From: Chrysemys picta bellii
Lineage: Eukaryota > Chordata > Testudines > Emydidae
Direction of reading: 5' to 3'
DNA length: 64,000 nt
Assembly: GCF_011386835.1 (NCBI RefSeq)
Contig: NC_088795.1
Coordinates: forward strand, 121,289,434 to 121,353,433
The notes beneath the pieces were generated by a model that was not told where the DNA came from, searched no databases, and saw nothing but the letters and a program-made list of their open reading frames with translations. Positions 22,973 through 33,360 of the stretch are shown piece by piece (position 1 is the first letter of the stretch; the number at the start of each line of letters is the position of its first letter). The position numbers and the translations under genes were made by a program.

Positions 22973-23436
22973 CAGGGCTGGTGCAAGGAATTTTCGTGCC
23001 CTAGGCGAAACTTCCAGCTAACCCCGCCCCCCGCCCTCCCCGCCCGGGGAGCCCTCCTCCTCTGCGGCAGCTAACCCTGCCCGGGGAGCCCCGCCCCTGC
23101 GGAACCTAACACTGCCCGGGGAGCCCGCCCCAGCTCACCTCCACTGGCGCCGCTCTAATTCTCCTCCCCTCCCAGGTTTGCGGTGCCGATTGGAGGAGAA
23201 TTAGAGCGGGGGCTGTGTGCTCAGCGGAGGAGGCAGAGTGGAGGTGATCTGGGGCGGGAAGCGGTTCCCCTGTGCGCCCCACCCCTCCATTACTGCGGGA
23301 GGTCCTCCCCGTGCGCCCCCCTCCCACTCCAGCTCACCTCCACTCCACCTCCTTGTCTGAGCGGGCTTTTAGGCGCCCTCAACCACTAGGTGCCCTAGGC
23401 GGCTGCCTAGCTCGCCTAGTGGTTGCACCGGCCTTG
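22973..23436. mobile_element. GC-rich non-autonomous hAT element, 8 bp TSD
   Basis: The 464 bp element starts CAGGGCTGGTGCAAGGAATTTT; its other end, reversed, reads CAAGGCCGGTGCAACCAC. CTTGCAAC flanks it at 22965-22972 and 23437-23444, a perfect 8 bp duplication typical of hAT. Near the ends GTGCCCTAGGCGAAAC mirrors AGGTGCCCTAGGCGGC. The interior is strongly GC- and CpG-rich (CCCGGGGAGCC repeated three times), unlike its AT-rich surroundings. No transposase is encoded. Confidence 0.85.
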
Positions 23437-23777
23437 CTTGCAACCTCGCTGCTGGAAAAACATTGACATAGCATATGGTCTTAGCCACTTTGAAACCTGG
23501 CGAAGTCATTCTTGCATCGGACTGTTTAGGGCATTGCTTTTAATTGCCTTACTTGTCACAGGCTCACAGCAGTGAAGCAAAATATACAGACCTGGCTGGC
23601 TATGACAGGCTCTTATTCGACAGAAGGCGAAAAGAGAGAGAAGAAATAAAGTGTGGAAAGAAAAGGCCATATATAGGGGTGTCTGACAGCCAGATGGCAT
23701 TTGGGATTTAGCAGAAGCCGATGGAGGTGACAATGTCATCTGGGTTCTTTTCTCTGGCCCAGTCTGATCAGGACATC
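23437..23777. other. Unassigned sequence left of an LTR
   Basis: No gene recognised. Since the LTR that follows generated the ACATC duplication at 23773-23777, this block and 24600-24867 were once contiguous and may be parts of one older repeat. Confidence 0.35.
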
Positions 23778-24594
23778 TGTCAAGGCTGGATCCCCACTTT
23801 GAACTTGAGGGTACAAATGTAGGGGCCTGCATGAAAACTTCTAAGCTTAACTACCAGCTTAGCTCTGGTTCGGCTGCCACCATTTCAATGGATTCCATTC
23901 CTGGGAAACCTTGAAAGACCTTCACCAAATCCCTGGTGAATACAAATCCAAACCCCTTGGATCTTAAAACAAGGAGAAATTAACCATTCCCCTCCTTCCT
24001 CCCACCAACTCCTGGTGAATCAAGATCCAAACCCCTTGGATCTTGAACAAGGAAAAATCAATCAGGTTCTTAAAAAGAAGGTTTTTAATTAAAGAAAAAG
24101 GTAAAAATCATCTCTGTAAAATCAGTATGGAAATTAACCTTACAGGGTAATCAAACTTAAAGAGCTCAGAGGACTCCCCTCTAGTCTCAGGTTCAAAGTA
24201 CAGCAAACAAAGATAAACACTCTAGTAAAAGGTACATTTACAAGTTGAGAAAAACAAAGGAAAACTAACACGCCTTGCCTGGCTATTTACTTACAAGTTT
24301 GAAATAGGAGAGACTTGTTTAGAAAGATGTGGAGAACCTGGATTGATGTCTGGTCCCTCTCAGTCCCGAGAACGAACACTCTCCCAAACAAAGAACACAA
24401 ACAACAGCCTTTCCCCCCCCCCAAGATTTGAAAGTATCTTGTCCCCTTATTGGTCCTTTAGGTCAGATGCCAGCCAGGTTACCTGAGCTTCTTAACCCTT
24501 TACAGGGAAAAGGATTTTGGAGTCTCTGGCCAGGAGGGATTTTTATAGTACTGTACACAGGACAGCTATTACCCTTCCCTTTATAGTTATGACA
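23778..24594 (-). mobile_element. Solo LTR (minus strand), 5 bp TSD
   Basis: The 817 bp segment begins TGTCAAGG and ends TTATGACA; in element orientation it runs from TGTCATAACTATAAAGGG to CCTTGACA. ACATC occurs at 23773-23777 and 24595-24599, a perfect 5 bp target duplication. An internal block containing CCAAACCCCTTGGATCTT occurs twice (about 23950 and 24030). No coding region is attached. Confidence 0.85.
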
Positions 24595-24867
24595 ACATCA
24601 TTCAGGATCAGATCAACAAAGGCCCAATGATGACATGATGGATCTCCGGGACCCAGAAGATGATGGGAATAGCAGCCATTATGGTAATGCTTGATCCTTC
24701 CCAGACATCCTGTCTCCACCAACCAACCAGTTAATTTTGTTGTTCTCCTCCAAAGGTTTTTTTAGCATCTCAAAAAGGCAGTGATGGTTGGAATAGCCCA
24801 TGGGCTCATTATTCTGCTGAACAATTAGGTTTAATTTCTGACACACCAATTTTTGTCCATTGATTTA

Positions 24868-25015
24868 AGAACATAAGAACGGCTATACTGAGTCAGACCA
24901 ATGGTCCGTCTAGCTCAGTATCCTGTCTTCTGACCATGGCCAATCCATCCTCTGTCGCCCGTTCCCAACTTCTGGCCAGCAGAGGCTACGGACACTCAGA
25001 GCATGGGGTTGAGTC
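24868..25015 (-). mobile_element. CR1 LINE 3' end fragment
   Basis: Plus-strand AAGAACATAAGAACGGCTATAC followed by TGAGTCAGACCAATGGTCCG and TAGCTCAGTATCCTGTCTTC is the reverse complement of the CR1 3' end seen in forward orientation at 47600-47660. Confidence 0.85.
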
Positions 25016-26022
25016 CCACGTCCCTCTTGTTTACCAGACATGACCTTAGTACAGTCCTTAAGTTATATCACTAGACTTTTTGTTTGGACTAACAAAACCT
25101 TTTGCTTCCTTTTTCCCATCAACTTTTATTATAGATGACTGGAATATTTTATAAACTTTTCTCCACTTTCCAACAGTTGGGGTAGCCCTATGAGGCCCCA
25201 ATTATTACCGCACCCTTCCCTCCCCCACCGTCTCCTACACAGGGCAAGGAGAGGAAAGTGGCTTTACACCACCAGAGATCTCCCATACAGCTGGGGAATT
25301 CTCACCTGGCTAGATATGACCTATTCAAGGCTCTTGCATCACCAGTGTGGCACAGAAGGGCCAGAGCAAGAGAGAGAATCTGCCCCATAATGTTTATCTG
25401 TTAACCGCTCTGCAGTCACAGGACAAAGGAGGGTTAGTGGGCTACAGATTGTTGTAATAAGCCATAAATCCAGTTTCTCTGTTCAGTCTATTATTTTTAG
25501 TGTCCAGCTGAGTAATGCATTTAAGTGCCCAGGCTCATCGTTTGAAAGTATTGTGCAGGTTCCCTTTGAGGATGAGGACTGCTAGGTCAGATATCACTTC
25601 ATCCACCTTTTCTCTCTAATATCCCGGCTCCGATGCACTGCACATACAACTACACTGCATATTAGCCACTGTAGAAACATTTATGAAGTTACGGTCCTTG
25701 CCCCATAGACTTTACAAGCTGAAAGACAAAAAGGGAGGGAATAGGATGTCACATGTGAACAATGTGATCAGGGTGCTCACAAAATCATTAGTCCCACATT
25801 GTTTTTGTTTCTTTTTTTATTTTGGATGTATGTTCTAACTGAAACTACCTACCCATAATTAATTAGTCAGTCATAAAACTGACTGTAACTATCCATATCA
25901 TATAGCTGACTGTAACTAACTATGTTATACTGCCTCAAATGTCCAAGGGTTCACTCAGAAAGATACAGATAAATGCATCATTTAATTTTGAGCCGATGAT
26001 TAGCTTGTCTTCCTTTTATCAC
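25016..26022. other. Intergenic sequence without recognised gene
   Basis: No coding similarity. The end carries an AT-rich tract with repeated TAACTGACTGTAACTA-type words near 25870-25920. The frame at 25190-25390 has no family resemblance. Confidence 0.35.
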
Positions 26023-26034
26023 AGCATCAGGGAA

Positions 26035-26223
26035 AAAGCAACAGAGGGTCCTGTGGCACCTTTAAGACTAACAGATGTATTGGAGCATAAGCATGCGTCT
26101 GACGAAGTGGGTATTCACCCACGAAAGCTTATGCTCCAATACATCTGTTAGTCTTAAAGGGTCCACAGGACTCTCTGTTGGTTTTTACAGATCCAGACTA
26201 ACATGGCTACCCCTCTGATACTT
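26035..26223. mobile_element. Foldback (palindromic) element, copy A, 12 bp TSD
   Basis: Two long arms are inverted copies: GTCCTGTGGCACCTTTAAGA with ACTAACAGATGTATTGGAGC on the left, and GCTCCAATACATCTGTTAGT followed by CTTAAAGG and TCCACAGGAC on the right. AGCATCAGGGAA flanks the element at 26023-26034 and 26224-26235. The right end carries AGATCCAGACTAACATGG, then CTACCCCTCTGATA. Between the arms lies CTGACGA (26099-26105), a GTGGGT/ACCCAC hairpin (26107-26122) and GAAA (26123-26126), an arrangement resembling the hammerhead ribozyme core. A second copy is at 38036-38232. It has no coding capacity. Confidence 0.75.
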
Positions 26224-26247
26224 AGCATCAGGGAAGTTATTTTAGAA

Positions 26248-26656
26248 CAGTGGCTCTCAACCTTTCCAGGCTACTGTACCCCCTTTCAGGAGGCTGATTT
26301 GTCTTGCATAGCCCCAAGTTACATCTTGCTTAAAATCCACTTGCTTACAAAGTCAGACATAAAAATACAAAAGCATCACAGCACCCTCTTACTGAAAAAT
26401 GCTAACTTTCTCATTTTTACCATGTAATTATAAAATAAATCAATTGGAATATAAATATTGTACTTATATTTCAGTGTATAATATAGATAGCAGTATAAAC
26501 AAGTCATTGTATGAAATTTTAGTTTGTACTGACTTCGCTAGTGCTTTTTATGTTGCCTGTTGTAAAACTAGGCAAATATTTAGATGAGTTGATGTACCCC
26601 CTGGAAGACCTCTGTCTACCCCTAGGGGTATGCATACCCCTGGTTGAGAATCACTG
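26248..26656. mobile_element. Non-autonomous hAT element, 8 bp TSD
   Basis: The 409 bp element starts CAGTGGCTCTCAACCTTTCC and ends CCTGGTTGAGAATCACTG, inverted ends of the Charlie-like CAGTGGTTCTCAA type. TTTTAGAA flanks it at 26240-26247 and 26657-26664, a perfect 8 bp duplication. The interior is AT-rich without a transposase. Confidence 0.9.
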
Positions 26657-26677
26657 TTTTAGAAGTTATAGATTATT

Positions 26678-26752
26678 AGCTTCTAAGGCCAGACGGGACC
26701 ATTATGATCAGCTAGGCTGGTCTCCTGCAGAAAACAGGCCATAGAACTGTTT
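26678..26752 (-). mobile_element. CR1 LINE short fragment
   Basis: TTCTAAGGCCAGACGGGACC followed by ATTATGATCAGCTAGGCTGG is the antisense of a CR1 3' tail subtype. Short and decayed. Confidence 0.6.
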
Positions 26753-26759
26753 TGATAAT

Positions 26760-27660
26760 TGGGCTGACAAATTAACCATAACTGTAAGATCAACGGTAAA
26801 AAGTATGTAAAAGTTCATAAAATGTCACCATAACATATAATAATAAATGTTCATTGGAAAAGGTATGTAAAGCAGACAGAAAAAGTGAATTAGTCTAAAC
26901 AAAAGAGGCCTGCTGATATAACTAAAGGACTGTGTTAAAATCATGCTTGGTAAAAACAGAAGACGTGGAACTGGAAATTAATGAACCAAAATTGGAGTGT
27001 TGACTATTAGCCCTAAATGGTGGGCTAAATAACCAGGCAATGGGCTATTCCACCCACCACTCCCCTTGTAGGTCCTAAAGAAAGAGACTTTGAGAACAAT
27101 TGAAAGAACAGACAAACACTACTGGAATGAGCTTCACTATCATGGCTGCCACCCTCACTGGCCCCTGGGACTCTGGACCTTCTTTGTCCTAATCCTGAGG
27201 GATGTCCTGACCAGACTGGGCCAGAGAGAGGCACCCAGACAATATCGCCACCCCTACTGGCTCTGGCTAAATCCCAGACACATCTGGGATGAAACAGGGT
27301 CGGACTTTAACAACAACTCCAGCCCATCTCAACTCATTTCTTCTCTTTTATCCAAAAGGACAGTTATTACCATCTTTAAAACCATCTCTGAGACTGGATT
27401 GTTCCTGATAAAACTCTCTCCAGCTAAGGGAAAGGGAACAGGGGATGTTGTTAAAATGAAAGCCTTACTGAATATTTAATATTTCAAATTCTTTCATTGT
27501 TTTTCTTTCTTTTTTGCATCTTTAATAAAAGGTTAAAGGGATTTTAATGGTGTGTTTGCCATGGAATTAAGCAGCTGAGGTCTCTGTATACCAGACCCAG
27601 GACCTTGTTTAACACTGTTTAATGTTGAACAGTGACTGGGTTATGTTAACCCTTTAGCCC
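26760..27660 (+). mobile_element. LTR-like repeat (plus)
   Basis: The right part is homologous, in opposite orientation, to 22290-22972. It has an AATAAA in TCTTTAATAAAAGG near 27521-27534, downstream of a CT-rich and coding-free stretch, as in an LTR or retroelement 3' end. The frame at 27090-27479 falls inside and has no recognised family. Limits uncertain; no target duplication found. Confidence 0.5.
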
Positions 27661-27847
27661 ATATAACCTATCTAACTTAATTGAACAGACCTTCATCCAA
27701 TACTTTCTCCATCAAACTCATAACTTCCATTTGAGCTATTGGCTGTTATAAATTAGAGGTGGTCCATTCCACTTTAATGACACTAACCTGCTTTTCACTA
27801 GCCGAGAATATGGCCCTACGAATTTTTCTAATGTAAACTTTTTAAGA

Positions 27848-28085
27848 TGGGAACATAGGGACATAGGCCAGGAAGGGCCTTCCTGGGTCTTTGAGTCTAG
27901 TCCCCTGCTATCGTAGGCAACCCCATCATATAGTCCTCCTGTTCATAAATTTATCAAATTCCATTTTAGGTTGTTTGCCTCCACTCCTGCTATGGGAAGG
28001 CTGTGCCATAACCTCACTCCACTGATGGTTAGAAACCTCCTTCTAGTTCCCAGGTTACACTTACATATTTTACACTGATCATAAG
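27848..28085 (-). mobile_element. CR1/L3 LINE fragment
   Basis: The plus strand reads GGAACATAGGGACATAGGCC, then AGTCCCCTGCTATC, TCCATTTTAGGTTGTTTGCC and TGATGGTTAGAAACCTCCTT, the antisense of an older CR1 3' region. Confidence 0.75.
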
Positions 28086-28356
28086 TAAGGTATATTCTCA
28101 AATTTAAAATAAAATTGTATTCAAAATAATTTAAAAGGGAAATTAATACAGACCTACCCAGCAATTAAAACATTTTTTTCTAGATTTTTTCCAGCTTCTG
28201 GAAAAAATAGACATGAAATATTCCTATTAAACATCCATCGACTTTTAAAAAAAATATCAAGTGGCCTTTATATTAAGCAAAACAGTAGATGCATACGGGA
28301 TGTACACAGAGGGAAGCTGGTCACTATTTTATAGCTTTGCATTCTAGCTGCATTGA

Positions 28357-28771
28357 AGAAATGGCATGGAGAAAGTGAATAAGAAAGTGTTTTTTACTCC
28401 TTCGTATCACATAAGAACCAGGGGTCACTCAATGAAATTAATAAGGAGCAGGTTTAAAACAAATATAAAGAAGCACTTCTTCAGACAACACACAGTCAAC
28501 ATGTGGAACTCATTGTCAGGGGATGTTGTGACAGGCCAAAATTATAAGTGGGCTCAAAAAAGAATTAGATAAATTCATTGAGGATAGGTCCATCAATGGC
28601 TATTAGTCAAGATAGCCACAGACACAACTGTCTGCTCTGGGTGTCCCTAAACTTCTGATTTCCAGCACCTAGGACTAAGCCAGAGGGGATGGATCACATT
28701 ATAATTGCCCTGTTCTGTTCATTCTCTCTGAAGCATCTGGCACTAGCTGCTGTTGGAAGACAGGATACTGG
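28357..28771 (+). mobile_element. CR1 LINE 3' fragment
   Basis: The sequence parallels the end of the longer CR1 at 45366-47665: AAGTGAATAAGAAAGTG followed by TTTTTTACTCC, AACCAGGGGTCACTCAATG, GTCAACATGTGGAACTCATT, AATTCATTGAGGATAGG, and a tail ending GGAAGACAGGATACTGG. The CR1 end is then broken by the element beginning at 28772. Confidence 0.85.
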
Positions 28772-29176
28772 TAGGGTGACCATATGTCCTGTTTTGGCCA
28801 GGACAGTCCCTTTTCAACGCCCTTCCTGGCCATCCCAACTGCTTTGGCAAAACTGGGCATTTGTCCCATTTGCTCTTGCTAATTGATTATCAGCATTTGG
28901 CAGGAGCAAATGGGACACATACCCAGTTTTGCCAAAAAAGCCCCCCTAGCAGGGTGCAGAGGAACTTGCGGGGATGGCAGGGGACAATGCCAGCCCCGTG
29001 TGTGTGTGGGGGGAGCATGGGGGCAAGGTCAGGCTAGGGACTGACACCAACCCCATGCGGGGGTGATGCAGGGCTCAGGCTAGCCCTGCACTGGGGGTGG
29101 TGGAGGAAGGGGGCCGTTGGGCTAGCCCCAGGTGGTGTCCCATTTTCCCTTTTTGGACTCTTCTTATAGGTAACCA
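28772..29176. mobile_element. MITE related to the TAGGGTGACCA family
   Basis: It begins TAGGGTGACCATATGTCC, close to the ends of the element at 11712, and contains a mirrored AATGGGACAC / GTCCCATTT pair. The right end is not clear (about 29176). It has a GC-rich middle with GGGGG runs. It interrupts the tail of a CR1. Confidence 0.5.
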
Positions 29177-29569
29177 CAACAAGGCTCTGCATTGTTTAAT
29201 GTGCATTCTGTTTTAAATGTGTACATGCACATGAAATATCATTTGTGGGAAGATAGTTACAGGACGGGAATCGATTGTGTTTCCTCTGTTTTAATTGGTG
29301 CCTTCCCAGGCAGTTACAGTCAGTTAGTTTCAGCAAGCTCTAATGTCACACACTTGAAGGAAGTTCTCAGTTCCCTTGGGATCTCTGCTGTAGAAAGAGC
29401 AAACACGCTGGAGGGGCCCTTGACTCAAGGAGCAGGCGGCTGGATTCTTGTGGGACCCCCCTGAAGCTTTTAACAAAATCAAACGCCAGCCACCGGGGGG
29501 AGGGGCTTCTCCCTCTCGTCTTAAAACCCTTTGCTTTCAAAGCACTAAGGCCAACTGTAATATGATTCC

Positions 29570-29741
29570 TGGACCGTATATCCTGTAAGACGTGGGCATG
29601 TATTTGCATTGCACTAATTTCCTTTGCAGCTTGGAAAGAGACAGAGAGAGAGCGCGCGCGGCGTGGAGGCTCAAAGTGGAGAAACTCCTCCAGCAGCCAG
29701 TGCCACATCACTATTCTGACTGCACATAAAGGAGCTCCAGC
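29570..29741 (+). promoter_or_regulatory. CPZ: Candidate CPZ proximal promoter / 5' UTR
   Basis: This is the sequence immediately upstream of the putative CPZ start codon. It includes a perfect octamer ATTTGCAT at 29602-29609, an AGAGAGAGAG-GCGCGCGCGG tract at about 29640-29665 and no clear TATA box. Whether transcription starts here is not shown by the sequence. Confidence 0.35.
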
Positions 29742-29829
29742 ATGCTTCTGAAGCTCCTGCTGTTTCTTGGTGCCCTGGTTAGGGTCACTGAGCCTGCCCC
29801 ACGTTGTGAACCCGGCCAGGAAACCTTAG
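29742..29829 (+). CDS. CPZ: CPZ exon 1 (signal peptide), probable
   Basis: The exon runs from an ATG with A at -3 to a GTAAGG donor at 29830. It encodes MLLKLLLFLGALVRVTEPAP followed by RCEPGQETL, a secretory signal peptide (basic residue, Leu-rich core) plus the mature N-terminus. It is 88 nt, so it ends after one base of a codon; the Frizzled exon at 57424 starts with the other two bases, and joined they give an Ala codon. From memory, human CPZ likewise has a signal peptide, a short Cys-containing segment, then the Frizzled domain. The assignment to CPZ is inference from position, strand, phase and content; an unrelated secreted gene or an extra intervening exon cannot be excluded. Confidence 0.7.
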
Positions 29830-30180
29830 GTAAGGCTAAAAAACTAACAAGCGCCCCTTCATTCCTTTCTGCTGCTTCTGGAGGTAAACAGAAAGGGAGC
29901 AAACTTCAGGCTGAGGGAGGGGGAGAAATGAACAAAATCTCTTCCCCCCCCCCAGATGTGGGGATCGGATTGCTCTTTGGAAGGACACACAAACTGCCGA
30001 TGCTAGTAACGTGTTTATGTTCTAAGCATCAATGAGAAGGAAGCCAACTGTGTTGCTTTGTAATAGAAAATCAAATATCTGATGTTGGTGGATGTAAAAT
30101 GTTTCCCCCTCAGCATTTCATAGAGCATGTGTGGCCGTGTCTCTTTGTTGAAGTACTTACAAAGTTACAGTTGATAGGAG

Positions 30181-30303
30181 TAGGGCGACCAGATAACAAA
30201 TGTGAAAAATTGGGACACTTTTTTTCCCTGGGAGGGGGGTATAGTTGCTTATATGAGACAAAGCCCCCAATCTTGGGATAGTCCTGATAATAGGACCCTC
30301 TAA
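30181..30303. mobile_element. Decayed TAGGGTGACCAGA-type MITE
   Basis: TAGGGCGACCAGATAACAAA followed by TGTGAAAAATTGGGACA is the reverse-complement version of the element at 11712-11833. The right end is decayed. Confidence 0.65.
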
Positions 30304-31564
30304 TTCCTGTTTTGGGGAACACAGAAGATTCTCCCTCGCTCTGGCCTTTTTTTCTAGGACAGTGACCCTCAGATTGTTGGAAGATGAACTTTCGATCTGG
30401 TGTGTGTTTTAGTGCTTATGAAAATCTTCTCGCATTTTCTTTTTGGTTACTTATTAAGTCCAAAGGAACTTTTATTTAGTCCAAATGAATTTTATGAGGA
30501 GCTAAGTGTGCTGAATAGCTGTAGATTTTACACAGTTTGGATAGATTGATTTGATAGACACTTTTACACACACTGAAATAAAAGCTAGATTAATATAGGA
30601 GCACTTGGTTAAAATGAAATGAAACCTTTTATTTCAGAAACTAAAGTTACGCTTAAAACTGACCAGTGCTGAAAAACTTTAGTAGCCTTTAAAAAATGTA
30701 TATAGTGTTTTATTTATTTATTTATTTATTTTTAAATTAGCTTAATTCTGATTTCATATACATGGGTATAAATACAGAGTAATCTAGTGGAATCAAGAGT
30801 TACACCAAAGAAAACCCAAAGGTAAGGGAGAGGAAATTACGTCCAGTAGATTTCAATTTAAAGTGGTTTATAAAAGACATTATATTTTGTTTTATAACTG
30901 GGAATTTGTCAGGGGAGGAAGGAAGTTAACCTGAAATTGACCTAAATGTTACCCACAGAAGTTCAGCTATAATTTGAGTTTTTAAATATAACCCAGATTC
31001 TATTCTGTGGCTGAAATGGCAGACACTACAATTCATGGGCGATGCTGCATACAATCTGTCAGTGCAGCTTTCACAAACCTCAAAGTGAGGTCTACCATAG
31101 ACTGAAGGGGTTTATTTTTGTATCATGTTGCTCAAAGGTAAGTATCACAGAATATTCAGAGCTAGTTACAGGAAGAGACTATATAGGGTACAGGATACAG
31201 TTTCTTTATAGGATCTGATTATGCTCCAATTAAAGTCACTTGGAATTTTGCCATTGACTTCAGTGTGGGCAAGCACAATACATAAAGGTAAAATTCAATT
31301 GGCAGCACGGGCCTGCAAAATTCAACTGCAGCAGAACTGCCACCTTTCTGAATAGAAGGGAAAGGTAGTTGTGGTCAGGCTCACAGATTATGCACACCCT
31401 GCATGTGGTGATCTAGGCTATGCACCAGCCCTGAATAGGGCAATGGGTATGGGTGTTAGAGATGGAAAAGGAACTGGCCAATGGCTCCAAAGTAAGATGG
31501 TTTCAGTTCCCCATGGAGGGGCATGTGAGGGAGTTGCATCTGTCACTGGCAAAGGAGTAGAGCG
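30304..31564. other. CPZ intron 1 sequence, nothing recognised
   Basis: AT-rich, with a TTTATTTATTTATTTATTTATT microsatellite at about 30712-30733. No exon, RNA or assigned mobile element was seen. Confidence 0.4.
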
Positions 31565-31690
31565 TTAGCCTGGAATTGTAGACACCTGGATTCCATCCCT
31601 GGCTCTGCCCCTGATCTTTTTTTGTGACCTTGGACAAGTCTCTGTGTCTCCATTTCCCCATCTGTAAATTGGGAGTTGAGAGGATGAGAT
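31565..31690 (+). repeat. MIR-type SINE relic
   Basis: It reads GTTAGCCTGGAATTGTAGAC, then GGCTCTGCC, GACCTTGGACAAGTCTCTGT, and CCATTTCCCCATCTGTAAATTGG: the full MIR order including the core. Confidence 0.85.
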
Positions 31691-31973
31691 TCCATTCTGG
31701 CACACAGCCTGTTTCCTGGAGGGTCGTGGATAACACCCTAGCTAAATGGTATATTTCACTGATAACTGGAATACATCACTTTATCATTAGTGTCAGCAAA
31801 AATAAAAACAAAAGAGAGGCAGTCTGAAATCCATATAGCTTAAAATACTAAAAGCGAATGATTTCCTCTGAGATTGGGCCAGCCCTGGTATTGAGACACT
31901 ATAGGCAATAAAGCTTTAGGGGGCAAATTAATGAAGATAATATGTTTACTACGAATGGGGTATTCAAAAGTTC

Positions 31974-32059
31974 TCAGCATTGTCCTAACTCTGCTCCCAA
32001 TGAAGTAAATGGGAGCTTTAACAGCTCCTTCAGTGGGAACAGAGTTAGGGCAATGCTGA
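31974..32059. repeat. Miniature palindromic repeat
   Basis: TCAGCATTGTCCTAACTCTG with CTCCCA on the left is mirrored by TGGGAACAGAGTTAGGGC and AATGCTGA on the right. The centre contains AAATGGGAGC/GCTCCTTC. Confidence 0.7.
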
Positions 32060-32085
32060 ACATTTCTGAAAAGCCCATCCTAAAT

Positions 32086-32176
32086 CACAGAATCATAGAA
32101 TATCAGGGTTGGAAGGGACCTCAGGAGGTCATCTAGTCCAACCCCCTGCTCAAAGCAGGACCTAATCCCAACTAGC
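32086..32176 (-). mobile_element. CR1 LINE 3' tail
   Basis: CACAGAATCATAGAATATCA, then GGGTTGGAAGGGACCTCAGG and AGGTCATCTAGTCCAACCCC is the classic antisense amniote CR1 3' end. It is strongly 5' truncated and is joined directly to the coding-like remnant at 32177. Confidence 0.9.
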
Positions 32177-32460
32177 CTCCGGGGTAGAGAAGAACTCCTG
32201 GCTGCAAGCATCTCTGACCTCCGACACATCCTCTGCCTCTGGGTCTCCCTCCACCTCCACATCCTCATCCAAGATTTCCTCCTCCTTGCTCGGTCCACTC
32301 TCGACTGGCACGTGAGCCACCGAAGTATCCACAGTGGCCTTCGCAGTGGAGGTGGGGTCACCACCGAGTATCGCATCCAGCTCTTTATAGAGCCGGGAGC
32401 TCATGAGTGCAGCACCAGAACGATGGTTTGCCTCCCGCGCCTCGTGGTAGGAGTTTCACA
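32177..32460 (-). pseudogene. Fragment of a transposon-type Myb/SANT-like protein gene
   Basis: The minus strand (about 32404 down to 32177) encodes LYKELDAILGGDPTSTAKAT, then an acidic run EEEILDEDVEVEGDPEAED and a segment VRDACSQEFFSTPEASW. This resembles, from memory, the linker and acidic region following the Myb/SANT-like trihelix domain of proteins predicted in turtle genomes that probably derive from Harbinger-type transposons. The DNA-binding part itself is not evident in frame upstream (only decayed codons up to 32460). The CR1 tail lies just downstream in the sense of this fragment. It is a fragment with no start or stop context, so no function is inferred. Confidence 0.45.
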
Positions 32461-33261
32461 GATCCTTCACTTTGCAGTGTGTCCCATAAATGGTTATTTA
32501 TGAGTGCAGGTGATTTGTGAGGGTCATACATTTTGCAATTTGTGTATAGCAAATCACTTCGCTCATCCAAATACCTAGTGCTACTGCTGAAAATATATAA
32601 AATGTTTAGGTGGATAGGAAGGAGGCTTTGTATATGTGTATTTGAAGAAAATGTAACTGCTATCTTCGCAGCTGTCTCTGGTGCCACCTAGTGGTTAAAG
32701 GGCAGAATTGTGTTAGAAATTGTTATCACAATTTGTGATATAAAATATCTAAAGTTGTTAGGCACCTAAGCAGGAGATTTCCAAAGGAGATTTAGGCATC
32801 CAGATCCCACTGACTTTCAATGAAAACCTTCCCCACAAATCTATATTCAGGTATCTCACTATTAACAATATGCCAGACACATCCTACAGATAACCTTGTC
32901 CAGCTGTGCCAGAACATTCACATTCATACTCCAGAAAGCTTAGTTAAGTAATAAACTTGGACAACCATGGCCAATTTGACTTTGCCCCTGATATCAAAAA
33001 CAGCCCCTGCCCTCATGATGACCCTTTCCAGCCCAGAGAAGGCAGGTAAAACCAAATATTTTTGGAATTATATTTTATCTCTATAAAAATGTTTTCAAAA
33101 CATATATTTCTCTACAGATATCCAAGGCCCATAAAAATCATTGCCTTCCATAGGCTTTGGAAAAGGCCCTATCTCTGTGTGTGAATGAATATACGTATAG
33201 TACACATGAATAGCGATTTATCTGCCTTAGGTATTTCTAAAACTACTTTTCCCTTGATGTC

Positions 33262-33268
<7 letters not shown>
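32461..33268. other. CPZ intron 1 sequence, nothing recognised
   Basis: No gene, RNA or assigned mobile element was seen. TTAGGCACCTAAGCAGGAG at 32759 is a short decayed-repeat word of the same sort as near 6985. Confidence 0.35.

Positions 33269-33294
<26 letters not shown>
33269..33294. repeat. (AC)13 microsatellite
   Basis: Thirteen uninterrupted AC units. Confidence 0.95.
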
Positions 33295-33360
33295 TCAGAT
33301 GAAAACATGCCTAAACAAACGCTAATGCTAAAGTTATGAACTCAAACATACTTAAGTTAA

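Noticed and set aside
23041..23440. Possible CpG-island promoter
   Set aside because: The GC-rich block is bounded exactly by hAT ends and an 8 bp duplication, so it is a transposon. No gene starts next to it.
26099..26136. Annotating a functional hammerhead ribozyme
   Set aside because: The core word order fits but there is an extra base before stem II and stem I is not directly formed; copy B lacks the CTGANGA word. It is kept only as a finding to test.
29742..30035. 97-codon protein starting at the CPZ exon 1 ATG
   Set aside because: After codon 29 a strong GTAAGG donor occurs and the later residues show no conservation; the continuation is better read as intron.
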